Source: Cristatella mucedo (Eukaryota > Bryozoa > Phylactolaemata > Cristatellidae). From it: a stretch of DNA of 64,000 nucleotides. The position numbers and the translations under genes are program-made. The notes under the pieces are model-generated. The model saw only the letters and a program-made list of their open reading frames with translations, made no database searches and was not told the DNA's origin. Where the stretch lies: NCBI GenBank assembly GCA_009760855.2, contig WPIO01000020.1:2731501-2795500 (forward strand), written 5' to 3'. Positions 45,101-56,909 of this stretch are shown here, piece after piece. Within the stretch, counting starts at the first letter, position 1. Every line of letters starts with the position of its first letter.

Positions 45101-45363
45101 CAGACACGATCCTCGCTTTCTGTCCTCTTCCCGAGTGCAGTTGACGCAGTCAGCGTAGTCGCTCAGAAGACGGACAGCGTCCGAAACAGGTCCGCAAAGG
45201 GGAAAGCCTGGCCACTTCTGCCGTCTTTGCTCGAGCAGCCGGTCATAAAGTTTTCGAACGGATTCGGGAGAGCGCTGCTGTCGGAGCCACCGCCCTCGAC
45301 TGTGCCGAGCAGCAGCGCGCCGACTGCAGCCATAAAGCAGAGAACTGCCATTCCCAGTCGCAT
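45101..45363 (-). CDS. ZIP exon 1, copy A (signal peptide; frame broken)
   Basis: Starts at ATG 45363-45361 with a hydrophobic signal peptide (MRLGMAVLCFMAAVGALLLG), then an extracellular stretch with NPFENFMTGCSSKDG. After GQAFPF an 11-bp net insertion relative to copy B (14 bp, plus positions about 45187-45200, in place of 3) shifts the frame, giving a premature stop after FRTLSVF. The homologous continuation, SDAVRLLSDYADCVNC, is still present in the next frame. It matches the place where ZIP4 has its conserved Leu-rich turn before a cysteine. The exon 3' end is uncertain. A weak donor (CTG|GTCAGC) would end it at 45101 and a better one (CTCG|GTAGGT) at 44930; both leave phase 0, as exon 2 requires. 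The insert looks like an imperfect repeat of the adjacent TTTCGGACGCTG. It is either a disabled exon, an allele or assembly artefact, or a noncanonical start. Confidence 0.55.
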
Positions 45364-45865
45364 AGCGCCGGCTCCTCGAACGAAATGGGAAGATCACGCA
45401 GCGAAACGTGACGCTCGGTCCAGCGGAGGGGGAGATAAGTTGAGGGCGTTGCACGTGCAGCGATAAATCAGCCGTAGTGGGTGGAAATAGCACAGACCCC
45501 CTTCCATAGGCTGGTGGGCAACGGAGCTGCCGCTGATTGGCTGCAGCCCGGCCTGCAGAGTGGCTTGCCAAGGCAGGACCTCACGCTCTCAATCCGGACT
45601 GCCTCCGGCCGTAGCCAGCTTGGAACCAGCGATGCCTACTCGTAGTTCTTGGCAGGTGTTTCAGCATATTCCGACGCCTACCTCAGACGCCTATCTCCCA
45701 TAGCCTTCGGTTGACCGATTCTGCCGCCTCGAATGCTGTGCTGTCCATGCTAGCATAGCTGAGAGTGCTGGCACCTGCCTACAACCACACCCAGCCTTAG
45801 TGCCCATGGACTGGAAGCCGCCGAACCACCTACTCAACTGTGAGGACGAGAGAGCGAGCGCTCGC

Positions 45866-45867
<2 letters not shown>

Positions 45868-45921
<54 letters not shown>

Positions 45922-45937
45922 GAGAGAGAGGGAGAGA
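45868..45937. repeat. (GA)n microsatellite
   Basis: GA run about 50 bp long with short interrupted continuation. Copy B has only a short equivalent (about 49065-49098). Confidence 0.95.
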
Positions 45938-46120
45938 TTGCGAGGACGAGGAGAAGGAGAGAGATGTGGGGAACTGCATCCCCCGGTCTGCTCGGGCTAT
46001 GGCTTCCATAAAAGCTCATTGGTGGTTCAAATATTACGGACATCGGAAATCATATGCATCACTATCTTTGGTTTTGAAGTCAAAGAAGCAATTCATGATA
46101 GAACGTTAGATAGAACGAAG

Positions 46121-46239
46121 AATGATATAAATATAAATATTGATATATAATGTAGATAAATATATAATAATATAATATATAATATAATATAGATATATAA
46201 TAAATAATAAATATAAATATAAATATATATAAATAGACT
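46121..46239. repeat. AT-rich insertion private to duplicate copy A
   Basis: About 119 bp of ATAAATATAATA-type sequence between two 12-bp direct repeats GATAGAACGAAG (46109-46120, 46240-46251). Copy B lacks both the insert and the repeats at the matching site (about 49277). Confidence 0.8.
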
Positions 46240-46628
46240 GATAGAACGAAGCTAATCAACCAGAACTGGACTGCTGCCTTTAACCGCCGTCCTCCTGCAG
46301 GTGTAGGTTTAACCTTGGCTCTTACGAGTGCAAGCCGATATGCTTCTCTTCTTACGAGCACCATTTCGAAGCCCAGGACGAGAGGCGATAGGGTTTGACG
46401 CCATGCGTGAATAGACAACCACTCGTGGCGCTCTGTGCTCGGGATAGATTAGCACCCGCCTCGCCCAGCGGTCTCCATCTGTCGCAAGCCGAGCGGCTCG
46501 TTCAACCCTGTCTGCTTGCGAAGGCGATTGACCACCTAGTAGAATTGAGACTAGGAGGACGTCAATTAAATGTGAAGGTATGACAGATAAATGTAAATAC
46601 AAACCTGGTACAACATAGAACTCACACG

Positions 46629-46630
<2 letters not shown>

Positions 46631-46694
<64 letters not shown>

Positions 46695-46978
46695 TAATGT
46701 CTTTTTCTTTCTGTCTCTCTTTCTTTCTGTCTCTCTCGCTCTTTCTTTCTGTCTCTCTCGCTCTTTCTTTCTGTCTCTCTCGCTCTTTCTTTCTGTCTCT
46801 CTCGCTCTCTTTCTCTCTCTCTCTCTTGCTCTCTCTCTGTCTGTCTTTCTGTCTCTCTTTCTTTCTGTCTCTCTCTTTCTCTTTCTGTCTCTCTTTCTCT
46901 TTCTGTCTCTCTTTCTTTCTGTCTCTCTCTCACTCTCAGTCTCTCTCTTGCTCTCAGTGTCTTCTAGCCCTTTCTCTG

Positions 46979-47064
<86 letters not shown>
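46631..47064. repeat. (CT)n / (CTTT)n microsatellite tract
   Basis: Pure CT at 46631-46690, mixed CTTTCTTTCTGTCTCT in the middle, and pure CT again at about 46980-47060. Copy B has the matching tract at 49663-50063 with different lengths of each part. Confidence 0.97.
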
Positions 47065-47065
<1 letters not shown>

Positions 47066-47493
47066 TAAGCGCTTTCTTATTGACAGGCAGTCGAGTAGTG
47101 CTACCTGGGCGAGGGTCCAAAGACCCTTCGCTGAACGGATCTTACAGGGTCATACATAGGCTAAATTTAGATTGGCTTATTCTCGTCTCGGGATGCTCGG
47201 AGGCCTCCTCCCTAACATGTCGTCACCGACTAGTGCTCAGCTTAGAGAGCAGCTAACATCCCCCGGCCCGCCACCTGGATTTAGTAAATCTCGACCTGGT
47301 TCGCAAGAGAGTGCGTTCGAATACTGGGGTAGGCGAAGAGAAACAGAGAGAGACAGAAAGACAGAGAGAGAAGGAGACACAGACAGAGAGAGACAGAGTG
47401 AGAGACGGAGGGAGAGACGGAGAGAGAGACAGAGAGAGACAGAGAGACAGAGAGACAAACAGAGAGATAGAAAGAGAGACAGACAGAGAGACA

Positions 47494-48120
47494 GAGAGAC
47501 AGCGACAGAGAGACAGCGACAGACAGCGACAGACAGCGACAGACAGCGACAGACAGCGACAGACAGCGACAGACAGCGACAGACAGCGACAGACAGCGAC
47601 AGACAGCGACAGACAGCGACAGAGAGACAGCGACAGACAGCGACAGACAGCGACAGACAGCGACAGACAGCGACAGACAGCGACAGACAGCGACAGACAG
47701 CGACAGACAGCGACAGACAGCGACAGACAGCGACAGACAGCGACAGACAGCGACAGACAGCGACAGACAGCGACAGACAGCGACAGACAGCGACAGACAG
47801 CGACAGACAGCGACAGACAGCGACAGACAGCGACAGACAGCGACAGACAGCGACAGACAGCGACAGACAGCGACAGACAGCGACAGACAGAGACAGACAG
47901 AGACAGACAGAGACAGACAGAGACAGACAGAGACAGACAGAGACAGACAGAGACAGACAGAGACAGACAGAGACAGACAGAGACAGACAGAGACAGACAG
48001 AGACAGACAGAGACAGACAGAGTTAGACAGAGACAGACAGAGACAGATAGAGACAGACAGAGACAGACAGAGACAGACAGAGACAGACAGAGACAGACAG
48101 AGACAGACAGAGACAGATAG
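47494..48120. repeat. 10-bp-unit minisatellite with two unit types
   Basis: Units AGACAGCGAC/CGACAGACAG from about 47507 to 47890 (around 36 units, one interruption at 47621). Then AGACAGACAG to 48120 (23 units, with single variants AGTTAGACAG and AGACAGATAG). The change of unit is abrupt. A less regular GACAGA stretch (47340-47506) leads in. Confidence 0.97.
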
Positions 48121-48316
48121 CTCTTAGCACACTGTGTAAACAAATTATTGTAATTTAATATACCCCCATAATGATAAATGTGCTTAAAGCCATCCATCTG
48201 ACAGTCCATTGTAACAAGTACATATTGTCATTCTTACGGTGGGCCTTTATAATGTTTATACTATTACTATCACGATGGCAGAACTGTGGTGAGTGTCATA
48301 TCAAAATTACTAGGAC
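48121..48316. repeat. Dispersed element X, copy 2
   Basis: Partner of 33435-33632, again directly abutting a CAGA-type array on its left and ending at AAAATTACTAG. It sits between the minisatellite and duplicate copy B. Confidence 0.75.
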
Positions 48317-48335
48317 ACATTTTACTTTAGATAAT

Positions 48336-48560
48336 TTCCCGAGTGCAGTTGACGCAGTCAGCGTAGTCGCTCAGAAGACGGACAGCGTCCGAAAACGGGA
48401 AAGCCTGGCCACTTCTGCCGTCTTTGCTCGAGCAGCCGGTCATAAAGTTTTCGAACGGATTCGGGAGAGCGCTGCTGTCGGAGCCACCGCCCTCGACTGT
48501 GCCGAGCAGCAGCGCGCCGACTGCAGCCATAAAGCAGAGAACTGCCATTCCCAGTCGCAT
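48336..48560 (-). pseudogene. ZIP exon 1, copy B (open frame but truncated)
   Basis: This near-identical copy of exon 1 starts at ATG 48560-48558. It reads without interruption through the signal peptide, NPFENFMTGC, QAFPFSDAVRLLSDYADC and VNCTRE, which is the frame expected from ZIP4 homology. It then loses homology to copy A exactly inside the exon, at about 48336. Two unrelated codons and a stop follow, and no usable donor is visible before the stop. It therefore cannot be joined to exon 2 as it stands. It sits upstream of copy A in the direction of transcription and probably carries a duplicate of the promoter and 5' UTR. Confidence 0.75.
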
Positions 48561-49662
48561 AGCGCCGGCTCCACGAACGAAATGGGAAGATCACGGAGCG
48601 AAACGTGACGCTCGGTCCAGCGGAGGGGGAGATAAGTTGAGGGCGTTGCACGTGCAGCGATAAAGCAGCCGTAGTGGGTGGAAATAGCACAGACCCCCTT
48701 CCATAGGCTGGTGGGCAACGGTGCTGCAGCTGATTGGCTGCAGCCCGGCCTGCAGAGTGGTTTGCCAAGGCGGGACCTCATGCTCTCAATCCGGACTGCC
48801 TCCGGCCGTAGCCAGCTTGGAACCAGCGATGCCTACTCGTAGTTCTTGGCAGGTGTTTCAGCATATTCCGATGCCTACCTCAGACGCCTATCTACCGTAG
48901 CCTTCGGTTGACCGATTCAGCTGCCTCGAATGCTGTGCTGTCCATGCTAGCATAGCTGAGAGTGCTGGCACCTCCCTACAGTTACACCCAGCCTTAGTGC
49001 CCGTGGACTGGAAGCCGCCGAACCACCTACTCAACTGTGAGGACGAGAGAGCGAGCGTTCGCCCGAGAGAAAGAGAGAGGGAGAGAGAGAGAGGGAGATT
49101 GCGAGGCTGTGGAGAATGAGAGAGATGTGGGGAACTGCATGCCCTCCCACCACCACATCTGCCCTGGCTATCGCTTGCATTAAAGCTTATTGGTGGTTCA
49201 AGTATTATGGTCATCAGAAATCATGTGCATCGCTATCTTTGGCTTCGAAGTCAAAGAAGCAATTCATAATAGAGCGTTAGCCAATCAACCGTATCTGGAC
49301 TGCTGCCTTTAACCGTCGTCCTCCTGCAGGTGCTGGTTTAACCTTGGCTCTTACGAGTGCAAGCCGATAGGCTTGTATTCTTAGGAGAACCATTTCGAAG
49401 CCCAGGCCGAGAGGCGATAGGGTTTGGCGCCATGCGTGAATAGACAACCACTCGTGGCGCTCTGTGCTCGGGATAGATTAGCACCCTGCCTCGCCCAGCG
49501 GTCTCCATCTGTCGCAAGCCGAGCGGCTCGTTCAACCCTGTCTGCTTGCGAAGGCGATTGACCACCAAGTAGAATTGAGCCTAGGAGGACGTCAATTAAA
49601 TGTGAGGGTATAACAGATAAATGTAAATACAAACCTGGTACAGCATAGAACTCCCACGGACT

Positions 49663-50067
<405 letters not shown>

Positions 50068-50299
50068 GAGCGCTTTCTTATTGACAGGCGTTCGAGTAGT
50101 GCTACCTGGGCGAGGGTCCAAAGACCCTTCGCTGTACGGATCTTGCAGGGTCATACATAGGCTAAATTTAGATTGGCTTATTCTTGTCTCGGGATGCTCG
50201 GAGGCCTCCTCCCTAACATGCCGTCAGCGACTAGAGCTCAGCTTAGAGAGCAGCTAACATCCCCCGGCCTGCCACCTGGATTTAGTAGATCTTTTTTGG

Positions 50300-50490
50300 T
50301 GAGCCGCGATGGCACGCCAGGTAAGACGTTTGATTTTCACGACCTCGTTCGTGAGAGAGTGGGTTCGAATACGCGGGACGGGGGGGGGGTTGACGATTCT
50401 TTACTGCCACTGAGAGCGATGGTGATAGCTATAAAGGCTCTTCTGTGCTCTCGTGTTCTACAAAAGAGGCTGTTAAGTCAGCTAATAATT
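50300..50490 (+). mobile_element. SINE-B
   Basis: GCGATGGCACGCCAGGTAAG head, GTGGGTTCGAATACGCGGG B-box region, a G run, body GACGATTCTTTACTGCCACT and GCGATGGTGATAGCTATAAA, end AGGCTGTTAAGTCAGCTAAT. It spans the outer boundary of duplicate copy B. Confidence 0.78.
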
Positions 50491-51330
50491 TTCGAAGCCG
50501 TTTTTTAGCGTCGCCTCTAGCCGCTAGCAGTCAGGCTTGTGGTGACCGCAGGGCTAACTAATTTCAGGGATGAACGACCGGTTAAAGCTGATGAAAGCAA
50601 TGCCATCCATCCCAGGAATCAAATGCGATGCAAAAGCGCGATCGACAGTGTGCAAAGGCTGCAAAGCGGTAATCTGGCACTGCACCTGACGGCAGCATCC
50701 AGAAGGCGATTGCTAAGCGAAGCTTCATCGAGCGACTGAGCACTGCACGCACGGACGAGTGCTTGCATACGCAGTGCCTGGAGAGCCAGGAGGGAGGTGG
50801 GGGCGTTTGCCTCCTACCCCACCCACCGCAGGAAGCGACGTGGGCCACCCCTTATCCCCATGCGTCATGACCGTCACTAAGGACCAAATTGCGTCTTACT
50901 TTCACTCCGACGAGCAACCGCCGCCACGCTCTTGTCGAATAAGCACTATCATTTTGCGGCATAATTTTAATTTATTGCGGGTCTAGCCCTGCCTGCATGA
51001 ACGTCCCGTTGGTCTTGCCCCCCCCCCCAGATGAAAACCTTGGCTCCGCTATGACACGCACGCCCAGCCTACCGTGCCCTGTCGAAGCCGATACGTGTGT
51101 CTGGCTGGCTCCTCCTCAGTGGAGGCTGCACGCCGAAACTCTCCTGCCTTTTACTTTTCTAAGTGCTTGCAGTGCCTACATGCAGATTGTTCTCTTATGG
51201 CACCATGCGAATGTCTTACTATAACCATTTTTACTAGTATTATCAACATCATTATGGAAGGACCAGTCTAAAATGCGAGCGTTTTGTCGGGACGCTTATA
51301 TAACAGTTGCTAGATGCTTCTTCTCTTTTG
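50491..51330. other. Upstream sequence without recognisable content
   Basis: Short C and G runs (51018-51029) and chance frames only. If copy B carries the true promoter, this is the region just 5' of the gene. Confidence 0.4.
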
Positions 51331-52430
51331 ATTTCTACAATTTAATGTAACGTATCTCCGTCTGTAACTATGCAAAGCCCCAGGGACTAAACGGGTTGCC
51401 TTGCCGGAGAGATCTTGTATAGCTCACTCAAAGCGAAGGCCTCTTTCGGCGATTTTGACGACTTGTCTTGCTTTTCCTTAATCTGGACGCAAATAAATGG
51501 ACCTTGGGGCTGCAGCATCGTGTGTCCACGTAGCGGTCAAGACGCTCCCCGATGCTGACATGAGCGATCTAGATGGCTACCAGCGACTGAGCCCAGGAGG
51601 CGGGGCAATGAAGCCGACGACGATAGCCGTCTCCTGCGTTATAAATTGCTCTGCAACTGTAGTCCCTCTGGCATCTCTCATGGACTGATTTTGGCGATTT
51701 CCCTCCTTTTTTCCACTGGCCGTCAAAGAACGGAACCTACCCTGGTTGAAGGGCTGAACGCACGCCAAGCAAGAAAGAAGCCAGCTTTGCCGGTTGGGGG
51801 TGTAGGAAAACGGTCGGTAGAAACACTCATCCGAGCTAAGCTCTCACGCCGGCCACAACCTAATGTATTGAGCTGTACCTCCGTACGTAACTCTTCAGAG
51901 TGACAATGGCTAATGGTGCTACTCTCGAACTTTTTCTTTAGCACACTCAAAGCCTGAGTGGCTGTCGGCGAAAATACGGTTCTCCACCAGACTCACGCGA
52001 AAAAGAGAACGTGGGAAGCACAAGTGAGCCGAAAGGGAAGTGAGGGGAGTGAGCAGCATGGAGGTAATAGCTCAGGACGGCATGCAATGTGCCGTAGTCG
52101 GTAGCAGGAGATTTATGTCATTCCGCAAGAATTGTGGAAGTGACTTCTGCAGTCTAGTACACGTTGAGCAAAAGCTGCAGTCGCCAACGGTCTTTAGTTG
52201 GAGGATCGGAACAGCGTCGACCAACAGGGAGCGATCACAGCTCCTTTAGCTAAGGAGACACATAGCTAACCTGGGTTGTCTGCTGACTAGACTTGTAGCC
52301 ATACTCGTCACCAGCTGCAGAGGTTGCATAGGTATTTTCGGTAACCCAGCCAAAACAGTGTGGCTTTAGTGATTTCTTGACAGAGCCAGGGAGCTAGTTG
52401 GATTTTTAGCAAAACTCGGGCTGGCGGCTC
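51330..52430 (-). mobile_element. LINE-B fragments (two tails)
   Basis: A tail at about 51335-51450 (AATGTAACGTATCTCCGTCT) and a second segment from about 51895. The second contains AGCACACTCAAAGCCTGAGT, the GTGGGAAGCA block and, at about 52290, CACCAGCTGCAGAGGTTGC, which belongs to the RT C-terminal part of LINE-B. Confidence 0.65.
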
Positions 52431-52524
52431 CAAGTTTTAGACAGGTATCGGATGTGACGGCTAGTTTTAGAAGCAGTCTTCTTCATATATGATCACATAA
52501 ATATATACAGATATGTAAGTAATT

Positions 52525-52690
52525 TGCAAAGGGCCCTAAGATAGCTGAATTTCTATACAGATCTTCGCATATGCCACAGAGCTCGAGCCAACATCCTCAA
52601 TAACAGTCTTCCTCAATAATTCTCGTAAAGGTAAGCCCATTGACCTCAGTCGTTTAAGGCGAGAACCTTAACCCTTTGGCAAAACCAGGG
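52525..52690 (-). mobile_element. SINE-A, interrupted or decayed
   Basis: GGGCCCTAAGATAGCTGAAT tail end, then GTTTAAGGCGAGAACCTTAA and CCCTTTGGCAAAACCAG from the head, with extra sequence between. Confidence 0.5.
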
Positions 52691-52839
52691 CGACGAATCT
52701 TTCAAAATTGAAGTACTATCAAAGAGGACACCTCAATTCCATGCACTTGGTAATGGTCGCACTGCAGCATCACCAATTAAAAGAGCAAAGTCTTGGAGTG
52801 TCCAAAAATAGGAAACAGCCTTTATCATAGTTTGTTCGG

Positions 52840-53340
52840 TTTAATCACTCTTCTGACCAATAATCTATTGAAGAAAAATTGCTGTTTCAAGTGTATTTTA
52901 GATGTAGGAGATCAGGAAAGCACACTTTCAATCAGCTCCGCACTCAAGTTGCCTACTTTCAGCTACATAACATTGCTAAAATTCGGGGTTGTTTAGACAG
53001 GGATACCACTTCTAAGCTGGTCCATGCGTTTGTGACATCTCGTCTTGACTTCTGCAAGTCACTCCTTTCTGGCCTACCGGCATGTGCAATCAGGCACTTA
53101 CAGCTGGTGCAAAATTCTATAGCTAGGCTTGTCTGTCGTGAGCGGTGCAATTGCCACATTACATCACTTCTTGCCGACCTGCACTGGCTACCAGTCAAGC
53201 AACGGATTGGCTTCAAGGTTTTGTCGCTCCCTTTTACGTACCTTCATTCTTTGGCTCCAGCCTATCTCTCAGATCTACTCCCCCCACCAGGCTTTTCGGA
53301 GAATAACTGTTTATCTATACCTCATACAGACCTGCTGAAT
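52840..53340 (+). mobile_element. LINE-A C-terminal fragment
   Basis: Frame from about 52960 reads LHNIAKIRGCLDRDTTSKLV, TSRLDFCKSLLSGLPACAI, ARLVCRERCNCHITSLLADL and HWLPVKQRIGFK. It breaks off at about 53340 without 3' UTR. Confidence 0.88.
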
Positions 53341-53925
53341 TGTGCGGGCAATCGCACACAGCAAAAGATCGAGTCGACAATACGGCAGGCAGTATATTAA
53401 TGTACAAAGGAAGCCGCAAAAAAGCTCCCAACCCCCGGCCCGGAAAATACCAAATATTGTACTATTACGTCAGCTGTCCTTCAGTGCTGACTTCCATCGA
53501 CGTAGTGGGCTATCTCGGTACAGCGGACTCAACACCCTTTCTTCCCACGAGAAGCCGACTGAGTATCAGTCGGCTTCTGAAAGAATAGACAACAATGGAG
53601 AAGCGCTATTTGGCACAAACAGGCAAACAAGAGAAAATAACAAAAACACAAGAATTGGGACTAGTCCTGTTTAAAAACGATCCTCATAAGCCAAGAGGCT
53701 ACGAGACCCATACTCGTAGGAGGCAGACCAAACCACGGCCTTTGGTGACAAGCCGGATGCGTAGGCCACCAGCGTTTAGCCACCACTGGGGCATAGCTAA
53801 CGCCTTTTTGAAACAACCAGAGATTGAGTACGTGCCTTCTCCCTCTGTTGCACGGGGTTCGAATGTCTCTGTTGCATTGACGGCCGCTTTTACGTCACCA
53901 GCTCTACTGTCACAGCAGCAGTCCT
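53341..53925. other. Unassigned sequence
   Basis: A small exact inverted repeat (AAGCCGACTGAGTATCAGTC GGCTT, about 53552-53576) is present. No gene family is recognised in the frames. Confidence 0.4.
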
Positions 53926-54215
53926 GGCCGCACTGACCAGCGTCATAGTCGTGCCGACCAGTGCCGTAGCATTGCCGACTATCATCGTAGCCACACCTCC
54001 AGGTATTGACGTTGCTCCACTAACCGTCGTAGCAGCACTGACCGTTGTAGGCGTGGCAGCGCTGACCGTCGTAGCAGCACTAGCAGGAGCAGCCGCGCTG
54101 ACCAGTGCTGCAGAACTGACCGTAGTCACGTCACTGAACGTCGTAGCACCTAGCGGAGTCTCTGGGCTAGTCGTCGTCGAAGCACGACCGTGGTCGCAGC
54201 CGTCTCAGTGACCTC
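53926..54215. repeat. Degenerate minisatellite (GACCGTCGTAGCAGCACT-like units)
   Basis: Units of roughly 18-24 bp with the core GACC(G/A)T(C/T)GTAG(C/G) repeat about ten times with variation. Translations on either strand are Val/Ala/Thr-rich only because of the repeat. Confidence 0.75.
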
Positions 54216-55920
54216 TTCGGCGACCTCCCTCACTGCTGACCTCTCGCGGACCTCTATTGTCGTCTGGCAGTGAGCAGTTTAGCTGACCGGCGTCTTTCGG
54301 GCCGCCACCTCATGGGACGGTGCCATCTTATCCTCCTGCTCGTGGGTCGCCGTTTCGTGGACCACTAGCACTTCGTGGGCAACATCTTCTGCCTCCTCGA
54401 CAGCCGCCGACGCTGCAACCGTTATTTCAAAGGCCGCCGTAGGCTGCTCCTCCACCGTCGCTGCCACCTTCTGCAGCTCTTGCAAACTTGTATTTTGCAA
54501 ACTTGTTTATGTTTATTTGTTTAAACATGCAAACTTGTTTATTTCGCATCGGAAATGAGTTAATTTCAAGTCAATCTCTGAAGTAGGTACAACAGAGTGA
54601 CTTTCTCCCTAATTGCTTTTGTGACAAATTTAGAGGCAAATGCCAGTATTCCCTAAAACTTTTGCTTTTTGTATCTAGGTCAGTTACTAGCTTAAAAGGT
54701 TCTAACGAATAATAGCCTTTGTATCTAAATCTTTGGCATAAGCAATTAGAGACTAACACTTATTAAGCGAAAATAACGCTTACTGTATTATAACGTGTCT
54801 CCGTCTGTAGCTCCACATTGTCTCAAGATCTACAAATATGCAGGTGTAGAGCAAGAGTTTTGCATTGGTGCTCCCAGAGCCGAAGCCTTGGTTTAGATTC
54901 GCATGCGGTCGTCGACAGACTTTATCTGATGCAAACAATTGACAATGAGAATCATAGCTAAGCCATTAAGGTAGTCGAGAAAGTAATTATCACAGAACAA
55001 AAAGCTCAGACTTCTGAAAAGGATATGCCACTGTCGGCAGCGGGAATATGTTAGTGGAGTGTCATCTGTATCGGTACATAAGTAAACTCAATGTCCATCC
55101 AGGCACTTTTACGCTTTTTGCAGACTAATCAATATTCAATGGTTATCAAATACACTGTAACATTTTATGAAAACATGTAAAAACGAGCACCACTCTTGAC
55201 AATTATAATAATAAGTCTGTATATCGTCATCAGAAAACTTATTCTCAGTCTAGGCACTTTACATACGCTGTAAAGAAAGCATGATAGGATGGTTAGTGGT
55301 TGCCTGCTCAATAAAAACATGCATAACATAGTTACAGGTGACAAGCACTGTGTCAGCATGCATCTATGGTTAGTTGCGGCATGCGTATTGTCGGCATGCA
55401 GAAGCACACAGGGGACGAATCGCATGGACTCACTAAATGCTCTGATAAATAGATGCGTTTTAGCTTCTTTTTAAATATAGACAAGTCAGGGGATGACGTG
55501 ACGCAACTCAGAAATGAATTCCAGGGTTTGGGCGCCACATACCAAAGACACGGTCTATGAAGGATTGTAGGTACCTACGAAGTATAGGTGAATATATAGT
55601 AATATAGCGATGAAATTCCGAAAAGTAAGTGGTACGATGCTGAGCCTTGTGGGAGAGTAGATCTGATAGGAGGGCTGGAGCCAAAGAATGAAGGGACCTA
55701 AAAGTGAGTTACAGAACCTTGAAGTCGATGCGTTGCTTGACTGGTAGCCAGGTTAAAGATACGTGGTGAGATTTGGCAACTGCGACACTCTCAACCGACA
55801 AGACTTGCTGAAGAGTTTTACACCAGCTGTAAGCACCTTAGTGCACAAGCCAGAAGATGAGCAAGCAGTGATTAACAGAAGTCAAGACGCGATATCACAA
55901 AACAGGGACCAATTTTGATG

Positions 55921-56373
55921 TAATGTAATGTGTAATGTATCTCCTTCTGTAACCCCGCAAAGTCATAAAGACTGTATGGATGTTACGCATGAGAGTTTTT
56001 TTATAGCGCACTCACAGCCTAAGCGGCTTTCGGTACGCATTCGGTAGCCAACAGACTTCGTCTCACGCAACGAAGAGAAAGTGGGAAGCATAGCAGAGCA
56101 GTTGAGGTAGTGAGTAGCATGGAAGTAGTAGCTCAGGACCGCTGAAAAGGCTGACCCATAGTCGGCAGCAGTAGAGTAGTTGTCGTTGCATAAGAATTTG
56201 AAAGCGAGTTCCACAGTCTAGGACCTGCAGAGCTACAGCTTCTGTCGCCAATGGTCTTTAGTGGAGAAATGGACGCTAATTTATTGTCCACACATGAACT
56301 GAGGGTGCGAACAGGCTGAAACTGGTGCAGCAGTTCAGCTATGTACAAAGGAGCTAAGCCCTGGCGGGCCTTG
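55921..56373 (-). mobile_element. LINE-B insertion in LINE-A
   Basis: Low end is the tail (TAATGTAATGTGTAATGTAT in plus strand), then the 3' UTR block and the RT C-terminal region (RQGLAPLYIAELLHQFQPV, GDRSCSSAGPRLWNSL). It ends abruptly at GCGGGCCTTGT. The flanks ACCAATTTTGATGT and TGTATCCTGGTATAAGCAAG are adjacent in other LINE-A copies. Confidence 0.87.
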
Positions 56374-56909
56374 TTGTATCCTGGTATAAGCAAGCCTGAA
56401 TTTTAGCAGTGCTATATAGCTGAAAGTAAGCAGACTTGACTGAGGAACTGATGCAGTTGTCTTATGAAAGGTCACTTTGGAACAGGACACCTAGATGTGC
56501 AGATTCAGCAGGAAATATGCTGGCAGAGAATATTTTGAGTGTTAGCTACTTCAATTTCTGAATAGCAGTTGGTTTGCCCATAACTAGTAAGTTGGTTTTT
56601 ATCATCATTCTAATTAAGAAAATTTGCTGCCATATATGTGCAGATGTCGTCAATATTTGCAGCAAGGGAGTTGAGAGAATTTGTAGTGCTTGAGGGCTGA
56701 GAGGGACCAAAGCAGAGGTACAACTGATTGTCATCTGCATAGAAGTGAAAACCTAGATTGTGCCTGGCAATCATATCGACAAGAGAAAGAGGAAGAGTAT
56801 AGAGGAAGAGTATAAACTGTGAACAGAATGGGACCAGGCATAGAGTCGCGAGGTACCTAGTATCTTGGAATTTTTGCAGAATATCTTTGTCTACTGTCAC
56901 AATACTCTG

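Larger units (their letters stand above)
45128..47326. repeat. Tandem segmental duplication, copy A
   Basis: Aligns with 48336-50380 in the same orientation. It contains exon 1 copy A, its 5' flank, purine/pyrimidine microsatellites and the start of a SINE-B. Long blocks match almost base for base (for example 45205-45600 and 47090-47290). Differences include the 11-bp exon insertion, an AT-rich insertion at 46121-46239, microsatellite lengths and about 50 bp missing at the SINE-B head. Confidence 0.93.

Noticed and set aside
44816-45571. 251-codon frame overlapping exon 1 copy A
   Set aside because: Its upstream part is Arg/Ser-rich and out of frame with the signal peptide. It stays open only because the frameshift places the conserved segment in this frame. 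I treat it as a shadow except for the SDAVRLLSDYADC portion.
46566-48209. Very long open frames rich in Arg/Glu/Asp/Thr/Gln or Ser/Leu on both strands over the CT and GACAG arrays
   Set aside because: They arise because microsatellite units lacking stop codons stay open in several frames. There is no non-repetitive protein sequence.
53890-54129. Ala/Val/Thr-rich frame resembling a cell-surface linker
   Set aside because: Explained by the degenerate minisatellite. Both strands give similar low-complexity products.
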